Source: Paraburkholderia sp. LEh10 (GTDB lineage Bacteria > Pseudomonadota > Gammaproteobacteria > Burkholderiales > Burkholderiaceae). Taken from it: a stretch of 64,000 nucleotides of DNA. The stretch is from positions 1 through 64,000 of the forward strand of contig NZ_JAGIPX010000029.1 in assembly GCF_017814945.1 (NCBI RefSeq), given 5' to 3'. Both the position numbers and the translations under genes were made by a program. How positions within the stretch are numbered: position 1 is the stretch's first letter; each line of letters starts with the position of its first letter. The notes below the pieces were generated by a model that ran no database searches, had not been told where the DNA came from, and worked only from the letters and a program-made list of their open reading frames with translations. Shown here piece by piece: positions 1 through 7,777 of this stretch.

Positions 1-1003
1 TGGTGCTGCTGCCCGAATCGGTCACGAGCGCAACGCCCGGTGCCGCCGCCGACGTGTCGAGCGTGAAGCTGAAGCCGCTCGCGCCGGAGACATTGCCGGC
101 GACATCGGTCTGGCGGACCTGCACGGTATTCATCCCTTCGGTAGCGCTGAAACTTCCGCTCCAGGTATGCCCCCCATCAACCGAATACTGGACCGTGGCA
201 CCGGCCTCGATGCCCGTGACGTTCAGCGTGCCGGTATTGGTGATGTGATCGCTGGCGTTGCGGCCCGAGTCGGACGTGAGCGCGACGGCTGGTGCAGCCG
301 CAGCTGACGTGTCGAGCGTGAAGCTTAACGAGCACGCGGCCGAGGTATTGCCCGCAACGTCCGTTTGCCGGACCTGCACAGTATTCAGCCCCTCGACTGC
401 GCTGAAGCTGCTGCTCCAGTGCGCCCCGTTGTCAACGCTGTACTCGACGTTCGCGCCATGCGCAATTCCGCTGACAGCCAGCGTGCCGTCGCACGAGATG
501 CCGTCCGTATTCGAAGCCCCCATGTCATGCGCAAGCGTGACCGAGGGCGGCGGCGGCGCGATATCGACATACGCGGTCGCCCAGCTCAGCGTCCCGTTGC
601 CGAGCCGGATTGCATAAGTGAAGCTGTCCTGCGCGCAGCCGGCGGTACTGAAACTCTGCGAGAGCCACGACGCATCCAGATGGCTCGCGTCGTATCCGAC
701 CTTGCCGTCCGCCGTGATCCAGATGTGCGCGCCGTGTGCGCTGTAGTCCGCGCTTACGGCTTCAGCTCGCGCCGTATCCTGAGTCAGCAGGGCCTTCTGC
801 TCGAGCGATACCGTGGCTTCCGTTCCCGAGTCGAGCGAGTAGAGTGTCTTTGCCGCGCCGCCCTGGTCGTTGGCCATGACGTTCAGATAGACAACGCTGA
901 GCGCACTGCCGCTCAGTCCCGTCTGCGCCGATGTAAAAAGATCGTTGTTCGCCTGCGGCGTATTGCTGATGGAAACCGCGGTTCCGTTCGAGATCGTCGC
1001 CAT
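1..1003 (-). CDS. Large surface protein with Ig-like repeats (N-terminal part, open at window edge)
   Basis: The frame starts at ATG 1003 (MATISNGTAV) behind a GGGGAG ribosome site and stays open to base 1, so at least 334 residues are seen and the rest lies left of the window. Residues 1 to about 150 are unique and carry no Sec signal peptide. From about residue 155 the protein becomes tandem Ig-like modules of about 84-85 residues, each ending in NTVQVRQTDVAGN and LDTSAAA-type strings. This layout is typical of giant RTX/Bap-like adhesins exported by type I systems, and the next two genes on the same strand are a type I adaptor and ABC exporter. I infer a biofilm or surface adhesin. The C-terminal secretion signal cannot be checked. 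The frame is easy to miss because it has no stop inside the window. Confidence 0.85.
   Translation of the reverse strand, partial: MATISNGTAVSISNTPQANNDLFTSAQTGLSGSALSVVYLNVMANDQGGAAKTLYSLDSGTEATVSLEQKALLTQDTARAEAVSADYSAHGAHIWITADGKVGYDASHLDASWLSQSFSTAGCAQDSFTYAIRLGNGTLSWATAYVDIAPPPPSVTLAHDMGASNTDGISCDGTLAVSGIAHGANVEYSVDNGAHWSSSFSAVEGLNTVQVRQTDVAGNTSAACSLSFTLDTSAAAAPAVALTSDSGRNASDHITNTGTLNVTGIEAGATVQYSVDGGHTWSGSFSATEGMNTVQVRQTDVAGNVSGASGFSFTLDTSAAAPGVALVTDSGSST
2..541 (-). repeat. Tandem Ig-like modules, about 255-bp period
   Basis: Two complete coding repeats (about 541-286 and 285-34) and the start of a third (from 33) encode modules beginning VTLAHD, VALTSD and VALVTD. They share the core strings QYSVD or EYSVD, TVQVRQTDVAGN and FTLDTS. 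The DNA similarity between units also creates parallel spurious frames on the opposite strand. Repeat number beyond base 1 is unknown. Confidence 0.85.
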
Positions 1004-1154
1004 GTTGCTCCCCGTTATTGTCGATATGTGTCAACTGAAATACATCCCGCCGTGCCTGTCGTCGCGGCAGACACTGCGGATTTGCAAACTCGATGGCCGT
1101 ACCTTCGAGCGATGATGAAGCCAACGCCCGCCGCAAGCGGCCGGTCATGTCTCT

Positions 1155-2573
1155 TCAATGCTCGCGCAGCGCCGCTTCCTTCGTCTTGGTCACGGGCTTG
1201 AGCAGGTAATGCAGTACTGATCTGCGCCCTGTCTTGATGTCGACGGTAGCGATCATGCCCGGCACGATCCGCACTGGCTGGCTCTGTCCGTCCGGCTTGT
1301 TCGTATTCGTGCGGACCAGAACCCGGTAGTAGCTGTCAGGTTTCTCGGCGGGATGTTCGGGCAACAGCGTGTCAGCGCTGATGTCTTCGACGGTCGCGGG
1401 AAAGCCGCCGTAGATGGAGAAGTCATACGCGGATAGCTTGACCATGGCATCCTGCCCCGGATGCAGGAACGCGATGTCCGATGGGCGCACGCGTGCCTCG
1501 ATCAGCAGCGTCTCGTCGAGAGGCACGATCTCCAGCAGATCCATGCCCGGCTGAATCACGCCTCCGACCGTATTGATCTTGATCTGCTTGATCATGCCCT
1601 TCACGGGAGCCCTCACCAGCGTGCGCGTAACGCGATCTTCCAGCGCTACATTGGCTGCGCTCAAGGCGGCCTGTTCGGCGCGCGCGTCGTTCAGGTCCTT
1701 CATCGCTTCGGCGCGAAAGTGTGCGGTCAGCTCATCCATCTTCTGACGAGCCTCGCTATAGGCGGCTTCCAGGCGCGGCATCGCGAGCCGCGTTGCGTTG
1801 AGATCGCCTTTCATGTCGTTGGCTTCGCGCTCGAGCCGGAGCACTTCGACGTCGGATACCGCGCCCTTCTGCACGAGCGGGCTCGTCATCTCGAGCTCCT
1901 TCGCGACAAGGCTGTAGCTGTGCTGCAGTTGAGCTTCCCGTGCGCGTTTCTCGGACAGCTCCTGCCGGTGCTGCTCGGCCTGCTGCCTGAGCACCGCGAG
2001 GTTCGTGTGCAACTCGCGCTGTCGCGACTCGAAGAGCGATCGTTCTTCATTCAGCAGGGCCGGGTTCGTCGCTTCTAACCGGGCGGGCGCGACGAACGGC
2101 GTGTCGTTTGCCTCGGCGGTGAGGCGCGCGATCCTCGCAATCAGTGCGGAGTCCTTTGCCTGTCCTTCCTTGTACGACGAGGTGAAACGCGTGTCGTCGA
2201 TGCGCATCAGCGGCTGGTCCTTCTGCACGGTCTGTCCGACGTGCACCATGATCTCCGATACGATGCCGCCCTCCAGGTTCTGCACCACCTGCACGCGGCT
2301 GGTCGGAATGACCTTTCCCTCTCCGACGGTGACTTCGTCTATCTGCGCCAGCGCCGCCCACGTCAGCGCGGTAATGAAGAAAGCCAGCGTCGACCAGAGA
2401 ATCCAGTGAGTGAAGTACCGCGGCCCCTCCATCACGGCTGCGCTGGTCTCCCGCATGAACGCGGTGTCGTCCGCACGCGGCCGCAGCGCCGCGACGGTCT
2501 GGCGGGCTAGCCTGGCGAGCATGACGCGGCCCCGCCGTAATGAATCGGCGTTGGACTCAGCCAGCAGCGACAT
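1155..2573 (-). CDS. Type I secretion periplasmic adaptor, HlyD family
   Basis: A 472-residue membrane fusion protein that would link the inner-membrane ABC exporter to an outer-membrane TolC-type channel. It has a short cytoplasmic N-terminus, one membrane helix at about residues 56-76 (WILWSTLAFFITALTWAALA), a barrel or lipoyl segment (VVQNLEGGIVSEIMVHVGQTV), a long coiled coil rich in E, R and Q (about 130-320), then a second lipoyl half and C-terminal barrel (PVRIVPGMIATVDIKTGRRS), the classic HlyD end. I chose ATG 2573 because AGGGAGG lies 8 bases upstream. An upstream in-frame start at 2621 would overlap the exporter gene by 65 bases. The chosen start overlaps it by 17 bases, which suggests translational coupling. 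No TolC/LapE gene is in the window. Confidence 0.93.
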   Translation of the reverse strand: MSLLAESNADSLRRGRVMLARLARQTVAALRPRADDTAFMRETSAAVMEGPRYFTHWILWSTLAFFITALTWAALAQIDEVTVGEGKVIPTSRVQVVQNLEGGIVSEIMVHVGQTVQKDQPLMRIDDTRFTSSYKEGQAKDSALIARIARLTAEANDTPFVAPARLEATNPALLNEERSLFESRQRELHTNLAVLRQQAEQHRQELSEKRAREAQLQHSYSLVAKELEMTSPLVQKGAVSDVEVLRLEREANDMKGDLNATRLAMPRLEAAYSEARQKMDELTAHFRAEAMKDLNDARAEQAALSAANVALEDRVTRTLVRAPVKGMIKQIKINTVGGVIQPGMDLLEIVPLDETLLIEARVRPSDIAFLHPGQDAMVKLSAYDFSIYGGFPATVEDISADTLLPEHPAEKPDSYYRVLVRTNTNKPDGQSQPVRIVPGMIATVDIKTGRRSVLHYLLKPVTKTKEAALREH

Positions 2574-4758
2574 GGAGCGTCCTCCCTGCAAGAGCGGCGA
2601 GGACCTGGTCCTTGGGGCCATCAGCGACGACCCGGCCCTGATCCATCACGATCACACGGTTGACCAGCGAAAGCAGCGATGCGCGATGCGTGATGACGAT
2701 CAGCGTGCGGCTTTCCAGTTCGGCAGCCAGTCTGGCCTTGAACATCTCTTCGGAGCGGTTGTCCATTGCGCTGCTTGGCTCGTCGAGCACCAGCACGGGT
2801 GGCGCCAGCAGTTCCGCGCGCGCGATGGCGATGGCCTGCCGCTGGCCTCCCGACAACGCTTCCCCGCGTTCGCCCACAGGCAGATCGAAGCCGTTCGGCA
2901 AGCGGTTGACGAAATCCGTCACGCCTGCAATCTGCGCGGCGCGCAGCACGGCGGCATCGTCCGCGCCGGGCGCGCCGAGCATGATGTTGTCCTTGACGCT
3001 GCCGCTGAAGAGCATGACGTCCTGCGGCACGTGTCCAATCCCGCGCCGAAGGGCGGCAGGGTCCCATTGACGCAGTTCGACGCCGTCGATCAGCACGTTG
3101 CCCGAAGTCGGCGGATAGAGGCCCAGGATGAGCTTTTCGATAGTCGTCTTGCCGGAACCAACGCGTCCGATTATGGCCACGCGCTCTCCGGCGGCGATGC
3201 GGAACGAAACGCCATCGAGCGCCGCGCCGCTTTGGCGAGGGTAGGCGAAGCTGACGTTCCTGAATTCGATGTCGCCACGCAGCGTCGGACGATGCACGAA
3301 GCGCTTGTCGGCCGGGCGCTCGCCGGGCAGGTTCATCAACTGACCGATCGACGCGAGCGCGCTGCGCGACTGGTGGTAGCGGGTAAGGAGCGTCGCGACC
3401 TGGCCCATCGGAGACAGTGCGCGGCCCGCGAAGGTCGTGCAGGCGATCAGGCCGCCCGTCGTCAGCTTGCCGTCGGCGATCATGTAGACGCCGCAGAAAA
3501 CGACGGCGAGATAGGCGATCTGCTGCGCAAAGCTGGCAAAGTTGACCGCGCATCCGGAAAGAAAGCGTGAGCGCAGGCCGAGCCTCGCGAGTTCGCCGAT
3601 CGACTGCTCCCACCTCGTTTGCATCGGGCCTTCGGCGCCCGTGATCTTGATTGCCTCGAGGCCCACCAGCGTTTCAATGAGGAGCGACTGCCGCTGCGCT
3701 GCGTGGCGCTGCGTGGATTCGACGGCTCTCGCAAGCGGGCCCTGCACGGCGATACCGACGCCGACCACGAGCGGCAGCGCGACAACCGGCAGCCATGCGA
3801 GTGCGCCGCCCACCCAGAACATCGCCAGCAAAAACACGACCGAAAACGGAACATCGATCACGGCGACAGCCGTCGCGGAGGTGAGGAACTCCCTTACCGC
3901 CTCGAATTCCTGAATGCCCGAAGCAAACCCGCCGACCGACGGCGGACGCGCAGACATCTGAATGCCCAGCACCTTCTCGAACATGTTGGCGGAGAGGATC
4001 ACGTCGATCTTCTTGCCGGCGATGTCAATGAAGTAACCGCGCAACGTTCGCATCAGCAGATCGAACACGATCACGAGGATGATGCCCGCCGCCAGTGCCC
4101 ATAGTGATTCGAACGTGTGGTTCGGCACCACCCGGTCATAGACGTTCATGGTGAAGAGCGGCATCGCCAGCGCGAACATGTTGACGAGTAGCGATGCGAG
4201 CATCACTTCGCCGTAGATGGGCCAAGCCGTTGCGACCACGCCCCAGAACCAGTGGCGGACGCGAGGCACGGCGCTCTCGTCGCTGCGCTCGTCGAACCGG
4301 TGCGCGGGTCGTGCAAACAGCACGTGGCCCGCATAGCGTTGCTGCAGAACTTCTGCGCTGATCTCCTGTTCGCCGGTGCCTGTCTCAGGCAGGATGACGC
4401 GCAGGCTGCCGTCCGCGGTTCTGCGCACGAGCACGCATGCCTGCCTGTTGTCGAGCAGCAGAACGGCGGGCAGAACGAGATCGGAGATGCTCTCCAGAGA
4501 GCGCTTCGCAAGTCTCGCCGAAATTCCCACGCGAGCGGCGGCTCGAACAAAGAGGTCGGGCGTCAGATGCTGGCCGTTTAGCGGCAGCCCGGCAATGAGC
4601 GTGTCGGCTTGCGTTGGCCTGTCGAAGAGCCGTGCCAGGACGAGCAGGCAACCCAGCAAAGGATCGTCTTCGATGCCGGTCGCTGGACGAACGTCCCATT
4701 CTCGGGCAGCGCGTTGTCCCGGCGACCCGGCCGTGGTTCCTGTCGTGGCGGAATGCAT
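2557..4758 (-). CDS. Type I secretion ABC exporter, LapB-like
   Basis: A 733-residue fused membrane and ATPase protein that would power export of the Ig-repeat protein. Order: an N-terminal C39-like domain (about 1-150) without a recognisable catalytic Cys-His pair, so probably a substrate-docking domain; membrane segments at about 170-440; nucleotide-binding domain at about 485-725. The last has Walker A GRVGSGKT, signature LSGGQRQ, Walker B VLVLDEPSSAMD and switch His ITHR. Length fits LapB/RaxB-type exporters (about 710-730). It is the first gene of the block and is followed by overlapping hlyD and then the substrate. LapD/LapG-type regulators are not in view. Confidence 0.93.
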   Translation of the reverse strand: MHSATTGTTAGSPGQRAAREWDVRPATGIEDDPLLGCLLVLARLFDRPTQADTLIAGLPLNGQHLTPDLFVRAAARVGISARLAKRSLESISDLVLPAVLLLDNRQACVLVRRTADGSLRVILPETGTGEQEISAEVLQQRYAGHVLFARPAHRFDERSDESAVPRVRHWFWGVVATAWPIYGEVMLASLLVNMFALAMPLFTMNVYDRVVPNHTFESLWALAAGIILVIVFDLLMRTLRGYFIDIAGKKIDVILSANMFEKVLGIQMSARPPSVGGFASGIQEFEAVREFLTSATAVAVIDVPFSVVFLLAMFWVGGALAWLPVVALPLVVGVGIAVQGPLARAVESTQRHAAQRQSLLIETLVGLEAIKITGAEGPMQTRWEQSIGELARLGLRSRFLSGCAVNFASFAQQIAYLAVVFCGVYMIADGKLTTGGLIACTTFAGRALSPMGQVATLLTRYHQSRSALASIGQLMNLPGERPADKRFVHRPTLRGDIEFRNVSFAYPRQSGAALDGVSFRIAAGERVAIIGRVGSGKTTIEKLILGLYPPTSGNVLIDGVELRQWDPAALRRGIGHVPQDVMLFSGSVKDNIMLGAPGADDAAVLRAAQIAGVTDFVNRLPNGFDLPVGERGEALSGGQRQAIAIARAELLAPPVLVLDEPSSAMDNRSEEMFKARLAAELESRTLIVITHRASLLSLVNRVIVMDQGRVVADGPKDQVLAALAGRTLHVAAG

Positions 4759-4791
4759 CTACAGCACGCCGGCACGTACGTGGTCTGCTCG

Positions 4792-4817
4792 TTCCAGCAA
4801 TCGCGACGATGCTGGAA
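4792..4817. promoter_or_regulatory. Inverted repeat 34 bases upstream of the ABC exporter start
   Basis: TTCCAGCA and TGCTGGAA face each other across a 10-base loop, a perfect 8-bp stem. It sits in the presumed 5' leader or promoter of the leftward secretion genes and could be an operator or an mRNA hairpin. No T-run follows, so it is not an obvious terminator. Confidence 0.4.
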
Positions 4818-5011
4818 TTCCTGTCGGGAAGTCCCCGGCCCTGTGCATGTTGAACCCCGTTTTTGTTTATGGTCGTTCTTGTAGCCGCGTGTTCAGCTAC
4901 TGTTCTTGGGAAGGGCTGATAGCAATTACCGCGCCATGCGTGCACCGGCGCGTCGCGGCGCGCAACGTACATCTTGAGACTCGCGTGCCGACGGAAAAAG
5001 CAGACGATTTT

Positions 5012-5027
5012 GTTTCACAACTGAAAC
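5012..5027. promoter_or_regulatory. GTTTCA-N4-TGAAAC palindrome
   Basis: A perfect 6-bp-arm palindrome about 255 bases upstream of the exporter start. The spacing and symmetry suit a dimeric regulator. No convincing promoter elements could be placed beside it, so its role is inferred only. Confidence 0.35.
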
Positions 5028-5521
5028 CTGCTCTAGCCGACAAATGCCCGGAGCAGCACGTCGGGAGCCCCGTGCCGTCGGGCCTCAAAGTGTCGGCGTG
5101 TGATGCAGTGCGGCGTGAATTTCCCGCGCCAAAAATGTTGCAGTCCTGAAACGTCTGGCTCGTTCCTCGCGCGCTTTTACTCGAGAGAGACGTGAGCCGC
5201 CTGTCCGTAGAGGAAGGAGGGCAGTGAACCGGGACGCAGGTTGCGATCCGCTTCACCGCCAAAAGTGTCAGTAGAACTACGAGAGATCCTGTACGGACTA
5301 GCTATAGTGTCGGGCGCGCGCTTCAGCGGCGGCAGCCAGTGCTTGCCGATAAGGTGCTCCCTTGATTCGAATGCATTTTGCGACGGTAGCGCGCTGTAGG
5401 TGCGATGCGGGTTCGCGTGCCTTCGGTCCCCGGCCTCCTCAATTTTGCGCAGGCAGTCGCGTCGCCCCGTCATTCGTTATCGCCATGCTCGTGGTCCGTC
5501 ATTCGCTTCAAGGCGAGCACG

Positions 5522-5901
5522 ATGGAACACTGGCAAGTCACTTATCTTGGCATCCGGCAAATCCCTCGCGACCTCACCGACTTTGATCTTGCCACGTTCT
5601 TCACGTTCTCGGCGAAGGAACGCGCGCTAATCGAGGCGCGTCGTGGCGAACTATACCGGCTTGCCATCGCGCTCCACATGGGCTTTATCCGGATGAGCGG
5701 CCGTACGCTTGACGCCTACAGGCAAGTTCCCAAAGTGTGCTCTGGAAGCACCTTGGCGCGCAACTGGACCTCGATCCGCCCGACCTCGATCCGCCCGACC
5801 TCGGTACGCTGCGGACACTGCATGAAACGCGTGCCAGCACACTCATTGATCATCAGGTCCTCGCATATCAGGCGCTTGGATTCCGACCGATGGCCGAGTG
5901 A
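5522..5901 (+). pseudogene. Tn3-type transposase N-terminal remnant (DUF4158), frameshifted
   Basis: From ATG 5522 the reading MEHWQVTYLGIRQIPRDL and RMSGRTLDAYRQVPK matches the N-terminus of Tn3-family transposases. After that the family-like text jumps frame, continuing as LWKHLGAQLDLDPPDL and TLIDHQVLAYQALGF to a stop at 5899-5901. The second part contains a tandem 15-bp duplication that produces LDPPDLDPPDL. Only about 120 of roughly 1000 residues remain, so it is a dead fragment. Confidence 0.8.
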
Positions 5902-5944
5902 GGTCGGTCGGAATTGGTGGATGCCAACAGGTCGAGCAGCGTTT

Positions 5945-6054
5945 CGATCCCGATAGAATCGCTGCGTAAATGCGGCGGGCGACAGGTAGTCCAGACGTTC
6001 CTGCGTGCGCTGCTGCCGGTTATAGAACATTTCGATATATTCGCTGACTGCAAC
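5945..6054 (-). pseudogene. IS3-type transposase C-terminal remnant
   Basis: The reverse strand reads SEYIEMFYNRQQRTQERL then DYLSPAAFTQRFY, the characteristic end of IS3-family OrfB transposases. It is joined in frame at its N-terminal side to recombinase-like text (LGTICDLKLETLEHA-like), so two mobile genes were fused by recombination. No normal stop follows the motif. About 35 residues survive. Confidence 0.75.
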
Positions 6055-6560
6055 GGCATGCTCAAGCGTCTCGAGCTTGAGGTCGCAGATCGTCCCAGGC
6101 GCATCCCGGCAAAGAAACCCAGCGAGAGAATGCGAAACAGCTCCGGGCTGGCGTGTTCGTGGGCGAAATCGAGAATCGCATCCCGGTCTGCGGCCGAGAC
6201 CGGCAGCAGACCGTCCTCAAGCCGTTCTCTCGGCCGCGTGCGATTGGGTATCGCAAGGTCGGTCGTAAGCCTCGCAAGGGTCCTTCAAAACCAACGGAGT
6301 CGAAATAGCTGATGTAGACAATCCTGTCGCACCAGAGCGGCGATGCAGGAGAAAACAGACCGCGTGCCTGAACCCAACGATAGAAATGAACAACCTGGCG
6401 CATCCGCATGGTAGCGGTCGACGGGCTGATCAGGCCAGCATTGCGGGCCTCGACGAGTGCACCGCGATAACGAACCAGGCACCGTTCCTCCTTGCGCATG
6501 GGAAAGGCGTACCACTTCAAAGCCTGAGATTCCAGGAACGTTGCGTAATCTATAAGAGCC
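6055..6560 (-). pseudogene. Tyrosine recombinase remnant, frameshifted
   Basis: The text IDYATFLESQALKWYAFP, LVEARNAGLISPSTA and DRIVYISYFDSVGFE is the N-terminal, core-binding part of a phage-type integrase. Catalytic-domain text appears only in other frames (GFLCRDAPGTICDLKLETLE), so at least one frameshift is present. The protein breaks off into IS3 sequence and lacks the R-H-R-Y residues. Confidence 0.7.
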
Positions 6561-6756
6561 GATTTCCGGTTGCTGCCTGCGGAACGCCCCTTTGATCTCT
6601 TGCCAGAGCAATCTGGCATGCGCGTGGGGCGTTCCCGTCTCCCGGCCCACCATACGGTGGCAGCCGGCCCGTCGGTTTTGTGAGGGATGGTGACTGATGC
6701 GATATGTCGGGATCGCCACCATTTATGTCGACTTCGCCAATGGACACTGCTGGGCG

Positions 6757-6949
6757 TGCACGTGAACTGCAGCAACTCGCGCGCTTTTCCAACACGCAGT
6801 CTTTGGCAGTAGTCGATGGCCGTCAAGCCGGTCGCCTTGCGGAATCGACGTAGGAAGGGTTCGTTCCGCCAATCAGCCCGTGACGCGAGTGACGCAAGAG
6901 TCATATCTTTCGCACCGGTTGCCGTTTGCCTCGATGCAAGCCTCGTCAA
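6757..6949 (-). pseudogene. AraC/GlxA-type regulator HTH remnant
   Basis: Residues such as FLRRFRKATGLTAIDYCQRL and RVGKARELLQFT are the HTH arm of AraC-family (GlxA-type) regulators. After this the family text stops and the frame runs into the recombinase remnant. Only about 50 residues of the C-terminal DNA-binding domain survive. Confidence 0.7.
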
Positions 6950-7110
6950 TCATGACAAGCCGTCCCCACACGATCGACGGAGATGAACTTGCAGTTAATG
7001 CGCTTCGCAGGATGGAGAACGAAGTCCAAAAGCTGTCCGTGCTGCCCGTACTGTCAAACAAAGTGTTTGTCGGCCTCTTGCGAATTCATGACCTGCTTTC
7101 TTTTTGTTAA
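6943..7110 (+). pseudogene. CBS-domain remnant (sugar-phosphate isomerase-like C-terminus)
   Basis: The frame reads SIMTSRPHTIDGDELAVNAL, LPVLSNKVFVGLLRIHDLL and then a stop, which resembles the last CBS domain of KdsD/GutQ-type arabinose-5-phosphate isomerases. The SIS domain is absent. It faces the AraC remnant head to head, so its 5' end was lost at that junction. Confidence 0.6.
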
Positions 7111-7335
7111 ATTTTCCAAGTTGGTCATGGTCGGCCACTCGAAAAACTCCGCGCCGCCGTCAGAACTGGTCCGAGAACCGCTTCCAAGCGGACCTTTCGC
7201 CTGCAGCGCGCGTTGCCGGCCAAGCGTCCTTTACTGGAAAGGCGCCCACAAGGTGGTTGGATAGCAGCCCTCAATGCGTCAGTAACCGCGGAAGAAACGC
7301 AAAGCAACTGGGCAATTGGCACGTCGCGATGTTTT

Positions 7336-7674
7336 TCATGCGTGTCGCAGGTCGAATATCTCCTTCATCGCAACCCATTTCTGGCCCGCCGGCGTCCAGG
7401 GAGTCGCAGCTTGGAAGCGCCACATCAAGTCTTCCCAAGCCCGGATAACCGGATTTGTTTCAGCCGCCCCCGACATCGCTTCTGCATCGAACACAGAATC
7501 ATCGGTGTCCATTACCATCGTTAAGCGCGTGCCCAGCCTGAAAATCTTCATATCCACGACGCCATGCTCACGTAGATGCTGCAGCACTTCTGGCCAAACT
7601 TTGCAGTGATACTCCTCGTAGCGGGTGATCAATGCGTGGTCGTCTTTCAGATCAAGCGCGAAACAGTGACGCAT
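7336..7674 (-). CDS. L-rhamnose/L-fucose-type mutarotase (RhaM family)
   Basis: A 112-residue cytoplasmic protein starting MRHCFALDL, the size of RhaM (about 104). This family interconverts alpha and beta anomers of 6-deoxy or related sugars. The active-site region YEEYHCKVWPEV matches the family's Tyr and His positions, and KIFRLGTRLTMVMDTDD follows as in the fold. An upstream TTG (7689) is in frame, but ATG 7674 aligns with the family start. It is the last gene of the sugar operon, 103 bases after the dehydratase. In this setting it would speed supply of the anomer used by the aldose dehydrogenase. The exact sugar is inferred. Confidence 0.85.
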   Translation of the reverse strand: MRHCFALDLKDDHALITRYEEYHCKVWPEVLQHLREHGVVDMKIFRLGTRLTMVMDTDDSVFDAEAMSGAAETNPVIRAWEDLMWRFQAATPWTPAGQKWVAMKEIFDLRHA

Positions 7675-7777
7675 AGTGAATTTGTCCAAGAAGAAACGAG
7701 TACTGTGTAAGGAAGACGTATCCGCAAGTGCCAGCAGTTATCGTCAAGCGAATGTTTGCGCGATACACGGAGGAGCC

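Larger units (their letters stand above)
4759..5521. other. Long intergenic region upstream of the secretion genes
   Basis: About 760 bases with no convincing gene on either strand. Frames called here have no family look and are mutual shadows. It presumably holds the promoter of the leftward secretion genes. Two inverted repeats are listed separately. The right end abuts a transposase remnant. Confidence 0.6.

Noticed and set aside
365..1201. Long plus-strand frame over the repeat protein
   Set aside because: It is antisense to the Ig-repeat coding frame, is rich in Arg as expected of a GC-rich shadow, and has no family text.
2410..3570. 386-codon plus-strand frame over the exporter genes
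   Set aside because: It is antisense to both hlyD-like and lapB-like genes and its composition is that of a shadow.
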